From Homarus americanus (lineage: Eukaryota; Arthropoda; Malacostraca; Decapoda; Nephropidae), in assembly GCF_018991925.1 (NCBI RefSeq), contig NW_024755055.1, forward strand, positions 1,080,922 to 1,144,921: DNA of 64,000 bases. The letters are read 5' to 3'. Of the stretch, positions 45,401-57,205 are shown piece by piece. Made by a program: the position numbers and the translations under genes. How positions within the stretch are numbered: position 1 is the first letter of the stretch; each line of letters begins with the position of its first letter. The notes beneath the pieces are model-generated. The model saw only the letters and a program-made list of their open reading frames with translations. It was not told the origin of the DNA and searched no databases.

Positions 45401-45735
45401 TGACCCCTCCCTGACCCGACCTGACCCTCACTCCTGACTCGACCTGACCCTGACCTCACTCCTGACCCGCCCTGACCCCACCTCCTGACCTGACCTGGAC
45501 CCTCCCTGACCTGACCCTCACTCCTGACCCAACCTGACCTCACTCCTGACCTGACCTGACCCGTCCCATGAACCCTCTGACTCGTGAACTAGCCCCCTAT
45601 CCTATCCTATCCTACCTGGCCCCATGAACCTATCCTACCTAGCCCATTATTTAACCTCCTATCCAAACCCTACCTGGCCCATGATCCAACCCCCATCCTA
45701 TCTGACTCTTGAACTAACCCACCCTTCTTCTCTTG
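45401..45735. repeat. CCTGACCTGACCCTCACTCC tandem
   Basis: About ten 24-30-bp units to 45570, then CCTATCCTACCTGGCCCATG units. Confidence 0.9.
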
Positions 45736-45835
45736 ACCCATGAAGGCCTCCTACCTGACCTCCTCCTCCTCCGCCTCCTGACCCATGTTCTCCTCCTGAC
45801 CTCTTCCATTAATTATCTCCTGACCTATGAACCAA

Positions 45836-46432
45836 CACACACACACACACACAGGCCACCCCCCACCCCCCACACACAACACCCCCCACACACACAACAC
45901 CCCCACACACAACACCCCACCAACACCCCCACACACACAACACCCCCCACACACACACAACACCCTCCCACACACACAACACCCCTCCCACACACACACA
46001 ACACTCCCCTCCCACACACACAACACCCCTCCCACACAACACCCTCCCACACACAACACCCCTCCCACACACACACAACACCCCCTCCCACACACACAAC
46101 ACCCTCCCACACACACACACACAACACCCGCCTCCCACACACACAACACCCCCCACACACACACACAACACCCCCTCACACACACAACACCCCCACACAC
46201 ACAACACCCTCCCACACACACAACACCCCTCCCACACACAACACCCCCCTCCCACACACACAACACCCCTCCCACACACACAACACCCCTCCCACACACA
46301 CACACAACACCCGCCTCCCACACACACAACACCCCTCCCACACACAACACCCCCACAACAACACCCCCTCCCACACACACAACACCCCCACACACAACAC
46401 CCCCCACACACCCTCCCCACACACCCCCCACA
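45836..46432. repeat. 18-22-bp ACACACAACACCCCTCCC array
   Basis: About 30 copies, variable (CA)n length. The longest frames of this region come only from it. Confidence 0.96.
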
Positions 46433-46499
46433 CATCGGTTTATATATGTATGTTCAACTTATCCAATATCACAACTTAATCCCATATAATTCGGAATAT

Positions 46500-46700
46500 T
46501 CAAAATAATAATAAACGATACAAGTTTAATATGACGCAGCGGGGATTTATTTTCAACAAATTCAATAACAGTGATGGCGAGGCTATTGTTACGGCTTTAT
46601 TATTAATGAAAAACACTGAAAAACACATACATACATACATAGGCTCATGATGGTATGAATTGGTGTTTTATTTTTATTTAAGTATTCAGCTCACTGTATC
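46500..46700. promoter_or_regulatory. Small unique island in intron 1
   Basis: ACGCAGCGGGGATTTATTTTC, AGTGATGGCGAGGC and GGCTTTATTATTAATGAAAA. Candidate element only. Confidence 0.25.
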
Positions 46701-46739
46701 TATGTAAAAGATTATGGAACAATACGACAATATTGTATT

Positions 46740-47060
46740 ATAATTCCTACCTCACCTCTCTCCCTCCTACCTCTACCTCTAACCTCACCTCTCCCTCTCA
46801 CCTCTACCTCTAACCTCACCTCCCCCTCCTACCTCACCTCTCTCCCTCCTACCTCTACCTCTAACCTCACCTCTCCTCCTACCTCCTCCCCCTCCTACCT
46901 CTACCTCTAACCTCACCTCTCCTCCTACCTCTACCTCTAACCTCACCTCTCACCCTACCTCACCCTCCCTGCTACCTCTACCTCTAACCTCACCTCTCCT
47001 ACCTCTACCTCTAACCTCACCTCTCACTCCTTCCTCACCTCTCCCTCACTCCTACCACCT
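46740..47060. repeat. About 30-bp minisatellite CCTACCTCTACCTCTAACCTC
   Basis: Nine or ten copies with CACCTCTCCCTC(C) linkers. Confidence 0.95.
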
Positions 47061-47155
47061 CCATCAGTCCCTGTATTTTGGTTCGGTTCAGTTAAAAGGT
47101 AATTTTTATTCGATTGTTTGGTGTATATATAAAACCGATTTGAATATGTGTTGAT

Positions 47156-47157
<2 letters not shown>

Positions 47158-47209
<52 letters not shown>

Positions 47210-47418
47210 CATTACACATACTTAAACTCAATTACATATACATAGTGTTAGGTTAGGATAGGTTAGGTTAGGTTAGGTTAGGTGTTTAATCGTCAGGTCA
47301 GATAAGCTGGGGTGTCTAATCTTCAGTTGATATATGTTATTGTTAAAGCCTTGAAACAGACAGACAGGCAGACAGACAGACAGACAACAGGCAGACAGGC
47401 AGACAGACAACAGGCACC
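47158..47418. repeat. (CA)n, (TTAGG)n with foldback-like arm, (CAGA)n
   Basis: CA 47158-47203; GGTTAGGTTAGG 47248-47282; TAATCGTCAGG..ATAAGCTGGGGTGTCTAATCTTCAG at 47287-47327 resembles foldback arms; CAGACAGGCAGACA to 47415. Confidence 0.75.
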
Positions 47419-47454
47419 CGCAAGAGATATTCTGGTCATCTTTCTACCCCCAGA

Positions 47455-47725
47455 GTGTAAAGGGGAGGGGGGTTATGGGAGGTGGAAGGGTAGGAGGAGG
47501 GAAGGGGAAGGAGAGGAGGAGGTTAAGGAAGGAGGGGAAGGATAGAGGGAGTTAAGGGAAGGAGGGAGGGGTAGGAAGGAGAGAGGAAGGTTAAGGAAGG
47601 AGGAGGGAAAGGAAGGATGCAAGGGAGAAGGAATGCGGGAAGGGGTAGGAGTGAAGGGTTAAGAAGGGAGGGTTAAAGGAGGAGGGTTAAAGGAGGGAGG
47701 GAAAGGGAGGGAGGGACTGACACGG
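47455..47725. repeat. GGTTAAGGAAGGAGG purine block
   Basis: GGAGGGTTAAAGG words recur eight times or so. Confidence 0.9.
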
Positions 47726-47804
47726 ACTTCGCGCTCAGGTTTCATGTCTACGTGCCGACCGTGTCTAAACTCACCCATAGAACGACACCCCACACGACCC
47801 ATGA

Positions 47805-48195
47805 CCTACACCCCACCTACACGACCCACACCCCCACCCACACGACCCATACCCCACCTACACGACCCACACCCCCACCTACACGACCCACACCCCCACC
47901 TACACGACCCACACCCCCACCTACACGACCCACACCCCCACCTACAGGACCCACACCCCACCTACAGGACCCACACCCCCACCTACACGACCCACACCCC
48001 CCACCTACACGACCCACACCCCCACCTACACGACCCACACCCCCACCTACACGACCCACACCCCCACCTGCACGACCCACACCCCCACCTACACGACCCA
48101 TACCCCACCTACAGGACCCACACCCCCACCTACAGGACCCACACCCCCACTACACGACCCACACCCCCACCTACACGACCCATACCTCCCTACAC
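47805..48195. repeat. 21-bp minisatellite CCACCTACACGACCCACAC
   Basis: About 18 copies, some with CAGGACC or CATACC. Confidence 0.97.
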
Positions 48196-48299
48196 CCACA
48201 TCACAACCCATACACCTGCTCCACACCCACACCACACCACACCACACCACACCACGCCACACCCATACACCTCCCGTAACTAATGCTAAGTGAACGTAT

Positions 48300-48530
48300 C
48301 TAGTTAAGGTAGAGTCTCAGTGTAAATTTGTCGCCATTTTCAAACGCCATTTACACCTACAATAAATCATAATTCACAGTACGGACCATTGTAAATCAGT
48401 AAACATAGACTATAAGATACGTTCGCCAAATTCGCCAATATCGCCCAAATCGTCAAAATCGCCAAAATCGCTCATATATATATTTTTTTTCTATTTCCCA
48501 TTAATTTTTAAGTCATCAATATCATCATCA

Positions 48531-48574
<44 letters not shown>

Positions 48575-48745
48575 CACATTAATTTCCTTTAATATAGAAT
48601 ACAAAAATAAATACATAATTATCCCAAACGTGACCTTGACCAATAATAATAAGTAGCTCAATAAATATGAGTTACATAAAATTAAACACTATAACGCAAT
48701 GTGTATTTAGTTTTTAATACAGATAATGTAAACATGAAACTTAAA
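48300..48745. repeat. AT-rich spacer with CGCCAAAAT tandem and (ATT)n
   Basis: TTCGCCAAA/TCGCCAAAA words 48421-48471; (ATT)n 48533-48573; remainder unique. Confidence 0.8.
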
Positions 48746-48749
48746 AAAA

Positions 48750-49062
48750 TATGGGGGGAGAAGGAGGGAGGTGGAAGGAGGGAGGAGGTGGGAAAGGAGG
48801 GAAGGATAGTTAGAAAGGGAAGAAGGGAAGGACGGTGATAAATGGAAGAAGAGAGAGGGTGGGAAGAAGGGAAGGCTGGAATAAGGGAAGGAGGGAGGGG
48901 GTGGAAAGGAGGGAAGGGATGGGAACAAGGGAAAGATGGTGGAAAAGGGAAAGAGGGAGAGGATGAGAAGGAGGTGGGAAGGAGGGGAGGCAGGAAGGAG
49001 GGGGATAGGAAAAGGGGAGAGGGGGGTGATGAGGGAAGGAGTGGGAAAGGAAGGAGGGTATA
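48750..49062. repeat. GGGAAGGAGGGAGG purine block
   Basis: About 310 bp, purine with single T in GGTGG/GATGG. Confidence 0.9.
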
Positions 49063-49179
49063 GTTTTAGCTGTGTGGGAAAGTAAACAGAGGTAGATAGT
49101 GTTTAATGTGTTATACTCACACACCTTCCTTCCTCACCCGTTATCAGTGGCTGGTCATATAGCCCTCCGTCTGTCCTCC

Positions 49180-49565
49180 TGAAACCTGACCTAACCTAAC
49201 CTGTGCTGTCCTGACCTGTCCTCACCTAAACTAACCTATCCTAACCTAGCCTAACCTGTCCTGACCTAACCTAACCTAACCTGTGCTGCCCTGACCTGTC
49301 CTGACCTAACCAAATCTATCCTAACCTTAACCTGTGCTGTCCTGGCCTAACCTAACTTAAAATAACATAACCTCAGCTAACCTAACCTAACCCATTACAA
49401 CCGGACCCTATTACAACTAAGGGTCTAATAGGGACTGAATCCCATTAACCTCACAAGCTACCTATAACACTGAAACAGACCTATTAACACCGAAGGCCCA
49501 TTAGGACTGGGGCATTTGACCTCTACTGGGAGCTAGGATTCTGGGCCCCGTTTCAAGGGTCCTTC
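49180..49565. repeat. CCTAACCTGTCCTGACC array then GGCCC-family copy
   Basis: CCTAACC/CCTGACCTGTCC alternation 49180-49400; CGAAGGCCCATTAGGACTGG near 49490 belongs to the 32-kb family. Confidence 0.8.
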
Positions 49566-49633
49566 AGGGTACGTTAATCCTGAAGGAGACTAAAGGATTT
49601 TGCCGCAGGACTTCAGGAGCTGAAATCGTCTTG

Positions 49634-49635
49634 GT

Positions 49636-49705
<70 letters not shown>
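49634..49705. repeat. (GT)n then (GA)n
   Basis: Adjacent dinucleotide runs, 49634-49660 and 49661-49703. Confidence 0.98.
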
Positions 49706-49707
<2 letters not shown>

Positions 49708-49709
49708 CT

Positions 49710-49862
49710 TCCACGCCCACTGTATACCCACTGTACACCCACCTACACCCATCAACACCCACTGTACACCCACCTACACCCATCAACACCCACTGTACAC
49801 CCATCCACGCCCACTGTACACCCACCTACACCCATCAACACCCACTGTACACCCACCTGTTT
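49710..49862. repeat. 31-bp tandem CCCACTGTACACCCACCTAC
   Basis: Four copies with CCCATCAACA linkers. Confidence 0.95.
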
Positions 49863-49955
49863 GGAAGATAAACAAGTATTGACATTGTTTACAAGTCGAG
49901 TGTATGAGGCACCTGTAAACACTTGACCTTGGGAACAGTAAACACGGTCACTTAC

Positions 49956-49961
<6 letters not shown>

Positions 49962-49986
<25 letters not shown>

Positions 49987-50105
49987 TGAGGTGTAAACAT
50001 GGCCTTTGTAAACACATATAGATATACACACACACACACACACGCACACACACATATACAGACAGAGATATGTACGTCAACATACATACATACTGTACAT
50101 AGTTA

Positions 50106-50150
<45 letters not shown>
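49962..50150. repeat. (CA)n set
   Basis: Three CA tracts separated by GTAAACA/ACATA words. Confidence 0.95.
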
Positions 50151-50151
<1 letters not shown>

Positions 50152-50317
50152 CTCCCAAGGTACGGAATACCACACCAGGTAAGCGATACCAGATTGTAGA
50201 TAACGCCTCACTGAGAGACTGAAGTGAGAGATAAGGCAGAGAGACACGCCATTAAATGAGAGAGAAACAGAGATCTACGTTATCTCTCACCACAACAGAG
50301 GCGTTAACAGGTGGAGG

Positions 50318-50407
50318 AGAGAGAGAGAGAGAGAGAGAGAGAACGAGAGAGAGAGAGAGAGAACGACTACAAGAATGAAATTGATAAAGAGAGAAATAGA
50401 CAAAGAA

Positions 50408-50458
<51 letters not shown>
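50318..50458. repeat. (GA)n set
   Basis: GA runs with AACGA and AAATAGACAA interruptions. Confidence 0.95.
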
Positions 50459-50459
<1 letters not shown>

Positions 50460-50599
50460 AGAAGGAGCGACAAATTTTCACACCTGATAAGAGAACCATT
50501 GGACCAGGTAAGATAAGATACTGTACTATACCCAATCAGGTCACCCTGCCTACCTGTTCCCTCCTACCTGTCTTCTCTTACTCCCACTCACCTCGCTCT

Positions 50600-50867
50600 G
50601 TGGTGATGATGGTCAAGGTGGTGGTAGTAGTGGTGATGGTAGGGATGGTAGTGGTGATGGTAATGGTGATAATAGTGAAGTTGTTAATGGTGACTTTTGT
50701 ATGATGAAAATGGTGACTAAATGGTGATGATGGTGGTAATGGTGATGCTGGTGAGACTGAGATGGCAGTGATGGTGATAATGGTGGAATGATGGTGACTA
50801 GAATAATAACTATAAGATGGTGATTATGGTGACTAGTGAGGATGGTGAATTTAGCGATTTTCTGTTC

Positions 50868-50914
<47 letters not shown>

Positions 50915-51046
50915 AATAATATAATAATAATAATAATAATATTAATAATAATAATAATAATAAATACATAATAAAATATATAATAAATAATATTATTATT
51001 ATTATTTTGAAATTATCATAAATTATTATTATTATTTTCTTGGCCC

Positions 51047-51099
<53 letters not shown>

Positions 51100-51100
51100 G
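50600..51100. repeat. ATGGTGATGG block, then (AAT)n and (ATT)n
   Basis: GGTGATGATGGT words 50600-50850; (AAT)n 50868-50912 and 50920-50962; (ATT)n 50991-51006 and 51049-51099, an inverted AAT/ATT arrangement. Confidence 0.9.
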
Positions 51101-51109
51101 ACGAAACGA

Positions 51110-51445
51110 TATCACCCAATTTCCCTGTCACGACGCACCAATTTTTTCCCAATTTCTGAAGGTTAAAAAATTATATTTCACCAATATCTCAAAGTAAATA
51201 CACAATTTATACCCAATTTCACAAGGCAAAAATACACACCAATTTTTGCTACATTAACATACACCAATTTATGTCTCCCAATTACACAAAGTAAACACGC
51301 TCAGATCCTCCCAATTTACCAACGATAAACAAAAATTTTCTACCCAATTATATTCTCCCAATTTATCTACATTATACCCCAATTCCAACCTAATTTCACA
51401 ACACATCATACAGCCAAATTTGTGGTATATTCACTATTATTCCAA
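51110..51445. repeat. Word block: CCCAATTT on one strand
   Basis: CCAATTT/CCCAATT/ACCAATT about 16 times over 330 bp, all plus orientation, with CAAAGTAAA-like linkers. Confidence 0.7.
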
Positions 51446-51710
51446 GACCAAACGAAATATACTAATCAAACCATTTTAACAGTATACTCTGGTGATATAA
51501 CACAATATACTTCTATCACATATATCCCCGGATTATAAGGGTATAAATTCTATCGATATATCAGGGTATATCTCCAGGGTATACTTACTATCGGTATATA
51601 ATCATAAGTATACTTCAAAAGGGTTATTCTAGGGGTATATTTCTCTGATATATTTTGAGTATACTTTGCCGATGTTGCTACTAGCGCTATTATGTTCAAG
51701 GAATATACTG
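51446..51710. repeat. Word block: GTATACTT / ATATATC
   Basis: GGGTATA, TATACTT and GATATA(T) words dominate. Confidence 0.55.
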
Positions 51711-51732
51711 CTAGCTGGTTTTCATGGTGGAG

Positions 51733-51906
<174 letters not shown>

Positions 51907-51959
51907 CGGAGAATCACAACAAGCTAACACACAATAATTAAATAAAACTAACCCATACA

Positions 51960-53042
51960 TAGATAGAAACTAACATGTTAAATCAAGGTAAAATTAGCGA
52001 TATTTTTTAGTTAAATTTGAAGAATAAATATATAATTTTTGGTAATATATTTCACGGTTATGTTAATGTTTATGATATTAACTTAATGTTTAATCTAGTG
52101 TTAAATTGTGATATGTTAGGTTAATATCTATAACTTAACATTAAATGAATGGATTAAATAGAGTCTGTTTAGTAAGGTTAATTTTTATGTTAAGTTCTGA
52201 GTGATTAGGTTAAATAGTCCTATATGTTAGTCAGGTTAAGTTAATCTCTGAGTGATTGGGTTAAATTCACTCCAATTAATCTATAACATTTTTTCAGTTA
52301 GTTTAATTAATTTAACTTATCCTCTGACTGATGGGGTTAAATTATTTCCTTTCTGTTAATTATCGTAATTTAACATATTTTTCGTGGTTAGAATAAATTA
52401 TCCGGTTTACTCTAGAGATATTTTGTTTATGTTAAGATTAAGTTAAATACGGTTCCGAATGAGGTTAAATTAGTAATGTTTTTTATTAGTAATGTTAAAT
52501 TAGATTATATTATATTTAAGTTTAGGGGAAAGTTGTCAGATGTTAATTTGAGTTAACTTCGATTGTAATTTATCCTAATTTAACTATATTTCGCCCTACA
52601 AGTTAAATTAAGTTAAATAAGATATGATTTTATGCCAGAATGTTAAGTTAAATTTCTAGGTAGGTTATATAAAGGTTAAATTTCATCCTAGTGAGTAAAA
52701 TTATGTTAAATTTTGAGCGCGAATTTTTTTATGTGGTTAAATAATGTTAAATTGAAAGATATTTTTCCTTATAAGTTAAAATTAAGTTAAAATCTCGTAG
52801 TCTTCGTATTAACAAAATAAATTAACCTAAGCACATTTAATTTAACTCTACCAAACCATGTGATGTTAATATTACATCAGGTTAGGTGAGGTTAAGTCAG
52901 GTTAGGTTAGATTAGGTTTGGTGAGGGTAAGTTAGGTCATAATAGGGTTAATTTGGTTAATTTACGTTAGGTTAGATTAGGTTAGGTTAGGTTAGGTTAG
53001 GTTAGGTTATTTAGGTTAATTTAGGTTAGGTTAGGTTAGATA
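51960..53042. repeat. Word block: GTTAAATT, ending in (TTAGG)n
   Basis: TTAAATTA/AGGTTAA words throughout; GGTTAGGTTAGG runs at 52880-52925 and 52970-53040. Confidence 0.7.
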
Positions 53043-53830
53043 ATCTCACGCTTAGGCACGATAACACAAGACTTAACTAAGATAACATAACGGTAGCCGA
53101 TAACTGCCTTACACAGTTACTGAATAACACATGGCCGATAACTATGATAACAAGCGATGGTAATAACTTTGAGATTTAGCTACCGATAACACGTATTTAT
53201 GATAACATCGGTTGATTAACTTGATATGTAACAATTGATGACAGATATTTAAGATAACAGCAGATTAACTTGATATTTTAACAACCGATGATAACACGTA
53301 TTTATGATAACACCGCTGATTAACTTGATATTTAACACGCGTTGATAACAGATATTTAAGATAACAGCAGATTAACCTGAAATTTTAACAAGTGACGATA
53401 ACACGTATTTATGATAACACGAAGGTGATAACTGATGATATCACGGATATTACTGGACGATTTAAGAGCGATAAAAAGATAACTCGATAACCAACATAAA
53501 AACGAAGAGATTAATAAATTGATATCCATAATCCACGATGATAACTGGTAATTAGGATAACACAGGATAATCCGATAATTTCCAACTTAAGATAACATGG
53601 GGGAATTAAGTCGATATTTTAATAGTTTATAGAATGATAACTGAAACACAGGATAACACGTGAGGCTTATAATCTGATAATTGATAAAGATAACATTTTG
53701 GGGCAGTTAATTTGATATATTCACGGCACAAGTGATAACCTTAATAACACAGTACTGTATGATAACTCGTGGTCTTAGATAACTGGACACTCATAACATC
53801 ACGATAACATAACATAACACATCGTTATAA
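53043..53830. repeat. Word block: GATAAC, 27 copies in one orientation
   Basis: GATAACA/GATAACT words every 15-45 bp, with longer ACACGTATTTATGATAACA and TTAACTTGATATTTAACA shared between segments (53185-53420), so a decayed tandem of about 100 bp is visible. Ends about 70 bp inside the intron from the Pitx donor. Confidence 0.85.
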
Positions 53831-53901
53831 CAGGTTCATTATATGACACGACAACACTATGAGGTTGGTTGAGTATAACACTGTGATGGGTGGTGACTTA
53901 C

Positions 53902-54312
53902 CGACAGTGGGCGGCTTCTTGTCGATGCTGGTGGGCGGCAGGAGGGTGGTTGATGATGTGGGCGTGAGCGGGTGGAGGGGCGGCGGGCCACGAATGGTGC
54001 CCGCCACGCCCGTCTGATGCGGCGAGGAGAGGGCGGCGTGGGTGTGACGTCCCAGTGATGTGGCTAGAGGTGTGGGCGTGCGAGAGTGCGTGCACAGCGT
54101 CGTGGACGTGGTTCACATCCAGGGCGTGTAGGGGGTCGTGGGCGGGGGTGTGGCGGTGGCGTGGGTCATGGGTGTGGGCGTGGGTGTGGTCGTGGGAATT
54201 ATGAGTGGGGTCATGGTTGAGGGTGGGCGTGTGGGAGGGTCCATGGGTGAGGGCAGGGGTTGAGGTCGTGAAGGGAGAGGCCATCGTGGAGGCCGGAGGC
54301 AAGGCCGTCCAT
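53902..54312 (-). CDS. Pitx: Pitx 5' coding exon, His/Pro-rich N-terminal region (start and frame uncertain)
   Basis: The 3' boundary is well supported: GACAAGAAGCCGCCCACTG precedes a perfect GTAAGT donor (53901-53896). It ends in phase 1, which matches the phase of the exon starting at 29002 and yields [20 protein letters not shown]. That frame is open back over about 60 codons (SRTPTPLATSLGRH..., LTPTSSTTLLPP...) to a TGA near 54116. Upstream, a neighbouring frame looks more protein-like (ALDVNHVHDAVHAL and a long His-Thr-rich run), with an ATG at 54284. A third frame begins ATG at 54312 with MDGLASGLHDGLSLHDLN. One protein therefore needs one or two frame changes, in line with the indels in the homeodomain exons. 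The N-termini of Pitx proteins are poorly conserved, so I do not choose between the two ATGs. A further non-coding 5' exon is possible. Confidence 0.65.
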
Positions 54313-54750
54313 GGCGAAGGTGTGTATCACACCGGCCAGGGGCCCGGCCGGCCGTCGGCCACGTCCAGGGTGGTCGGACTCACTCACTGGCCACCTCGAC
54401 CACCACGTCCCAGTCACGGTTTCCGCCGCGGTAAATCTGGCTCAGGTCGGCTCAGGTCGTAAGTCGTGGCAAGTCTGGCCAATCCTAGAGTATCCGAGGG
54501 AATCACCGCCCGCCGTTCAATCCTTGCCCCGTCGCTGCCGCCCGAGATCGCCCGTCGCCGCCGTCGCCCACTAGTCCACCCTTGCCACTCCAAATCTTTC
54601 CAAAATCCCCGACCAAGTCGCTGGTTGTAGGAAGGGCTTACTGTTGAAGCTCCGGAAGCCCCCAGTCAAGTCCGTGAGCTTGGTCACGACTCCCCGCTAC
54701 CTTCCTGGCCGCTAGAGTTGTCCCTCGCCTACGGTGCCGCCCGCACTCTC
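53930..54750 (-). promoter_or_regulatory. GC/CpG-rich 5' region of Pitx
   Basis: GC content and CpG frequency rise sharply here against an AT-rich or repeat background, covering the 5' exon and about 450 bp upstream of the ATGs. This is typical of the 5' ends of developmental transcription factor genes. Inference from composition and position. Confidence 0.45.
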
Positions 54751-54949
54751 TCTCACACACACACACACCCGCGCCCACACACCTGCCAATCTTGCTTCAA
54801 TTTTTCGCTTTTTTGTGAAACTAAATGCCCAGGGCAGCGCACACGGGTCTTACTGAGAACAATCGGTATTCTGCTATGGCGGCGGGTATTGCCAGTAGTT
54901 AACTTGGGCTAAATCATCTCCTATTATCTCCCTCCATTTGGCGGAGTGG
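54751..54949. other. Upstream piece with short (CA)n
   Basis: CACACACACAC at 54753-54768; TGCTATGGCGGCGGG at 54873. No gene. Confidence 0.4.
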
Positions 54950-55130
54950 CCAGTGGGCGGGGCCTCGTCCAACCCACCAATCAGCTGTCACCTTAACCCT
55001 CCCTCCCCAACACACACACACACGGGACATCAGATGGAGAGCTTTAACCTAGGAAATATCCCATCAATCACAATCCTCCGTTCCCGCCGTCAACTGGAAG
55101 GCAGAGAGACGCCAGATTTATATATTCAAC
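54950..55130 (-). promoter_or_regulatory. Candidate Pitx core promoter: TATA box, initiator, GC box, CCAAT
   Basis: On the minus strand TATATAAA lies at 55124-55117 and CCAGTT (initiator-like, A at 55095) lies 27-29 bases downstream, the spacing expected for TATA-dependent initiation. GGGCGGGGCC (54955-54964) and CCAAT (54977-54981) lie between this and the coding exon; with a more proximal start site they would be promoter elements instead. The 5' UTR would be about 780 bp if the start is at 55095. Confidence 0.3.
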
Positions 55131-55177
55131 CCGAGAGTACATTAGAGAGATACTGAGAGACTTTACCTCAACGGGGA

Positions 55178-55410
55178 GCAGCAAGAGAGAGAGAGAGAGG
55201 GGGAGGGACTAAGGTGGATCCAGCGGTATGTGGCAGCATGTAGTAGCGAGAGGGTGACGGCAGTAGTGGGGAGGGGGGAGAGAACCAGGCCAGTAGGGGA
55301 GGAGGCAGTAGAGAAGCGAGGGAGGGCCGAGGAGGGTTGAGAGAGAGAGAGAGAGAAAGGGAGGGTCTGTCCGTGTGTGTGTGTGAGGGGCGGAGCTAAG
55401 CAATGGGCCG
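55178..55410. repeat. GA-rich tracts upstream of Pitx
   Basis: (GA)n 55184-55200 and 55339-55356 with GGGAGGGAC and GGGGAGG words. Confidence 0.8.
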
Positions 55411-55555
55411 CACTCAACCACGTCCGTCAGAGTAATACCCAAGGAATACACCTGGGTTAAGTTATGGTATAGTCAATTTGATTTGTAGTCCAGAAGGTGG
55501 AAAGTCAACGGCGGATACAGTCTTTACTTTCACACGTGTCTCGGGGGTGTGTTTC

Positions 55556-56030
55556 ATATGGTCTTCCTCTCCTCTTCTTCCTCTTCTCCTTCCTCTTCTC
55601 CTCTTTCTACTATTCCTCTTCCTCCTTTTAAAACTCCTAACCTAACCTAACCTAACCTTGACTTTCAGACTGTCTCAGAGGTTGATTTTATATGGTCTAC
55701 CTCCCTCCTCTCCCTCTTCCTCTCCCTCTTCCTCCAACATTATACTCCAAGTTAACTCTCCAACAATGACAAAGTTCCTCCAATACCCTCAACCTCTTCC
55801 TCCAACACACCACATTTTTCTCCAACCACCTTCAGCACCTCTTCACTTCAACACACCACCTCCAACACCATCACCCCTCACCTCCACACCAACACCATCA
55901 CTACCTCCTCCACACATTCCAATAACAACTCCTCACTTCCTTCCACACACACTTCCCAATACCCAACAACCTCTTTCCTCCCCACCACCTCCAACACCCC
56001 CACTACCTTCCACACCCCTCACACCCTAAA
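55556..56030. repeat. CTCTTCC tract, (CCTAA)n, then CCTCCAACACCAC block
   Basis: CCTCTTC 55567-55627; CCTAACCTAACCTAACC 55638-55656; CTCCAACAC words 55730-56010 recurring every 25-45 bp. Confidence 0.85.
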
Positions 56031-56209
56031 GTTAACTCTCCACCAATGAGTATCCCTTCTCTGCCTTCGTCTTCCCTTCATGAGTCGAGTATTTCCGCCC
56101 TCAAAAGGAGTAAATCTTTAATTGTGTAAAAAATCCTCTGGCCGCTCCTTCAAGAATAGCGGCGAGAAAACTGTGGAACCTAGGGGAAAATCGATGGCCG
56201 GCTGCAGCA

Positions 56210-56990
56210 TACTGAGTGTGTGGGGGTGTGTGGGGTGTGTGGGGTGTGTGGGGTGGGGTTGATGTAAGGTGTGTGAGGTGGTGTAGACTGGACCATACTG
56301 AGTGTGTGGGGGTGTGTGGGGGGGTGTGGGGTTGATGGGGTGTGAGGTGGTGTAGACTGGACCATACTGAGTGTGTGTGTGTGGGGTGTGTGGGGTGGGG
56401 TTGTAAGGTGTGTGGAGGTGGTGTAGACTGGACCATACTGAGTGGGGGGGTGGGTGGGGTGGGTGGGGTTGATGTAAGGTGTGTGAGGTGGTGTAGACTG
56501 GACCATACTGAGTGTGGAGTGTGTGGGGTGGGTGTGGGTTGGATGTAAGGTGTGTGAGGTGGTGTAGACTGACCATACTGAGTGTGGGGGTGTGTGGGGT
56601 GTGGGTGGGGGTGTGGGTGTGGGTTGATGTAAGGTGTGTGAGGTGGTGTAGACTGACCATACTGAGGTGGGGTGTGTGGGTGTGGGGTGTGGTTGATGTA
56701 AGGTGTGTGAGGTGGTGTAGACTGGACCATACTGAGTGTGTGGGGGTGTGTGGGGGGGTGTGTGGGGTGTGGGTGTGGGTTGGTGGTGTGGAGGTGGTGG
56801 GACTGGACCATACTGAGTGTGGGGGGTGTGTGTGGGTGGGGTGGGTGTGGGTTGATGTGGTGTGGTGGTGTAGACTGGACCATACTGGTGTGTGGGGTGT
56901 GTGGGTGGGGTGTGGGTGTGGGTTGATGTAAGGTGTGGTGGTGTAGACTGAACCATACTGAGTGTGTGGGGTGTGTGTGTGTGTGTGTGT
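56210..56990. repeat. About 75-bp minisatellite, GTAGACTGGACCATACTGAG core
   Basis: Ten copies, each with GGGTTGATGTAAGGTGTGTG and variable G/T runs. Large minus-strand frames (up to 390 codons) are its translation. Confidence 0.97.
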
Positions 56991-56999
56991 GTGTGTTAC

Positions 57000-57205
57000 G
57001 ATACTCTGCAGGCTCACCACACCACCACACCCACCACCACCACACCACCACACCCACCACACACCACCCACCCACCCACCACACACACCACCACCCACAC
57101 ACCACCCACCATCCACCACCCACACCCCACCACCACACACCACCACACCACCACCCCCACCACCACACCACCACCCACCTCACACACCACACCCAGCCCA
57201 CCTTC
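57000..57205. repeat. (CACCAC/CCCACC)n
   Basis: ACC-type trinucleotide mixture, about 190 bp. Confidence 0.95.

Noticed and set aside
45733..46489. Overlapping 220-248-codon frames (THNTP type)
   Set aside because: Translation of the ACACAACACCCC array on both strands.
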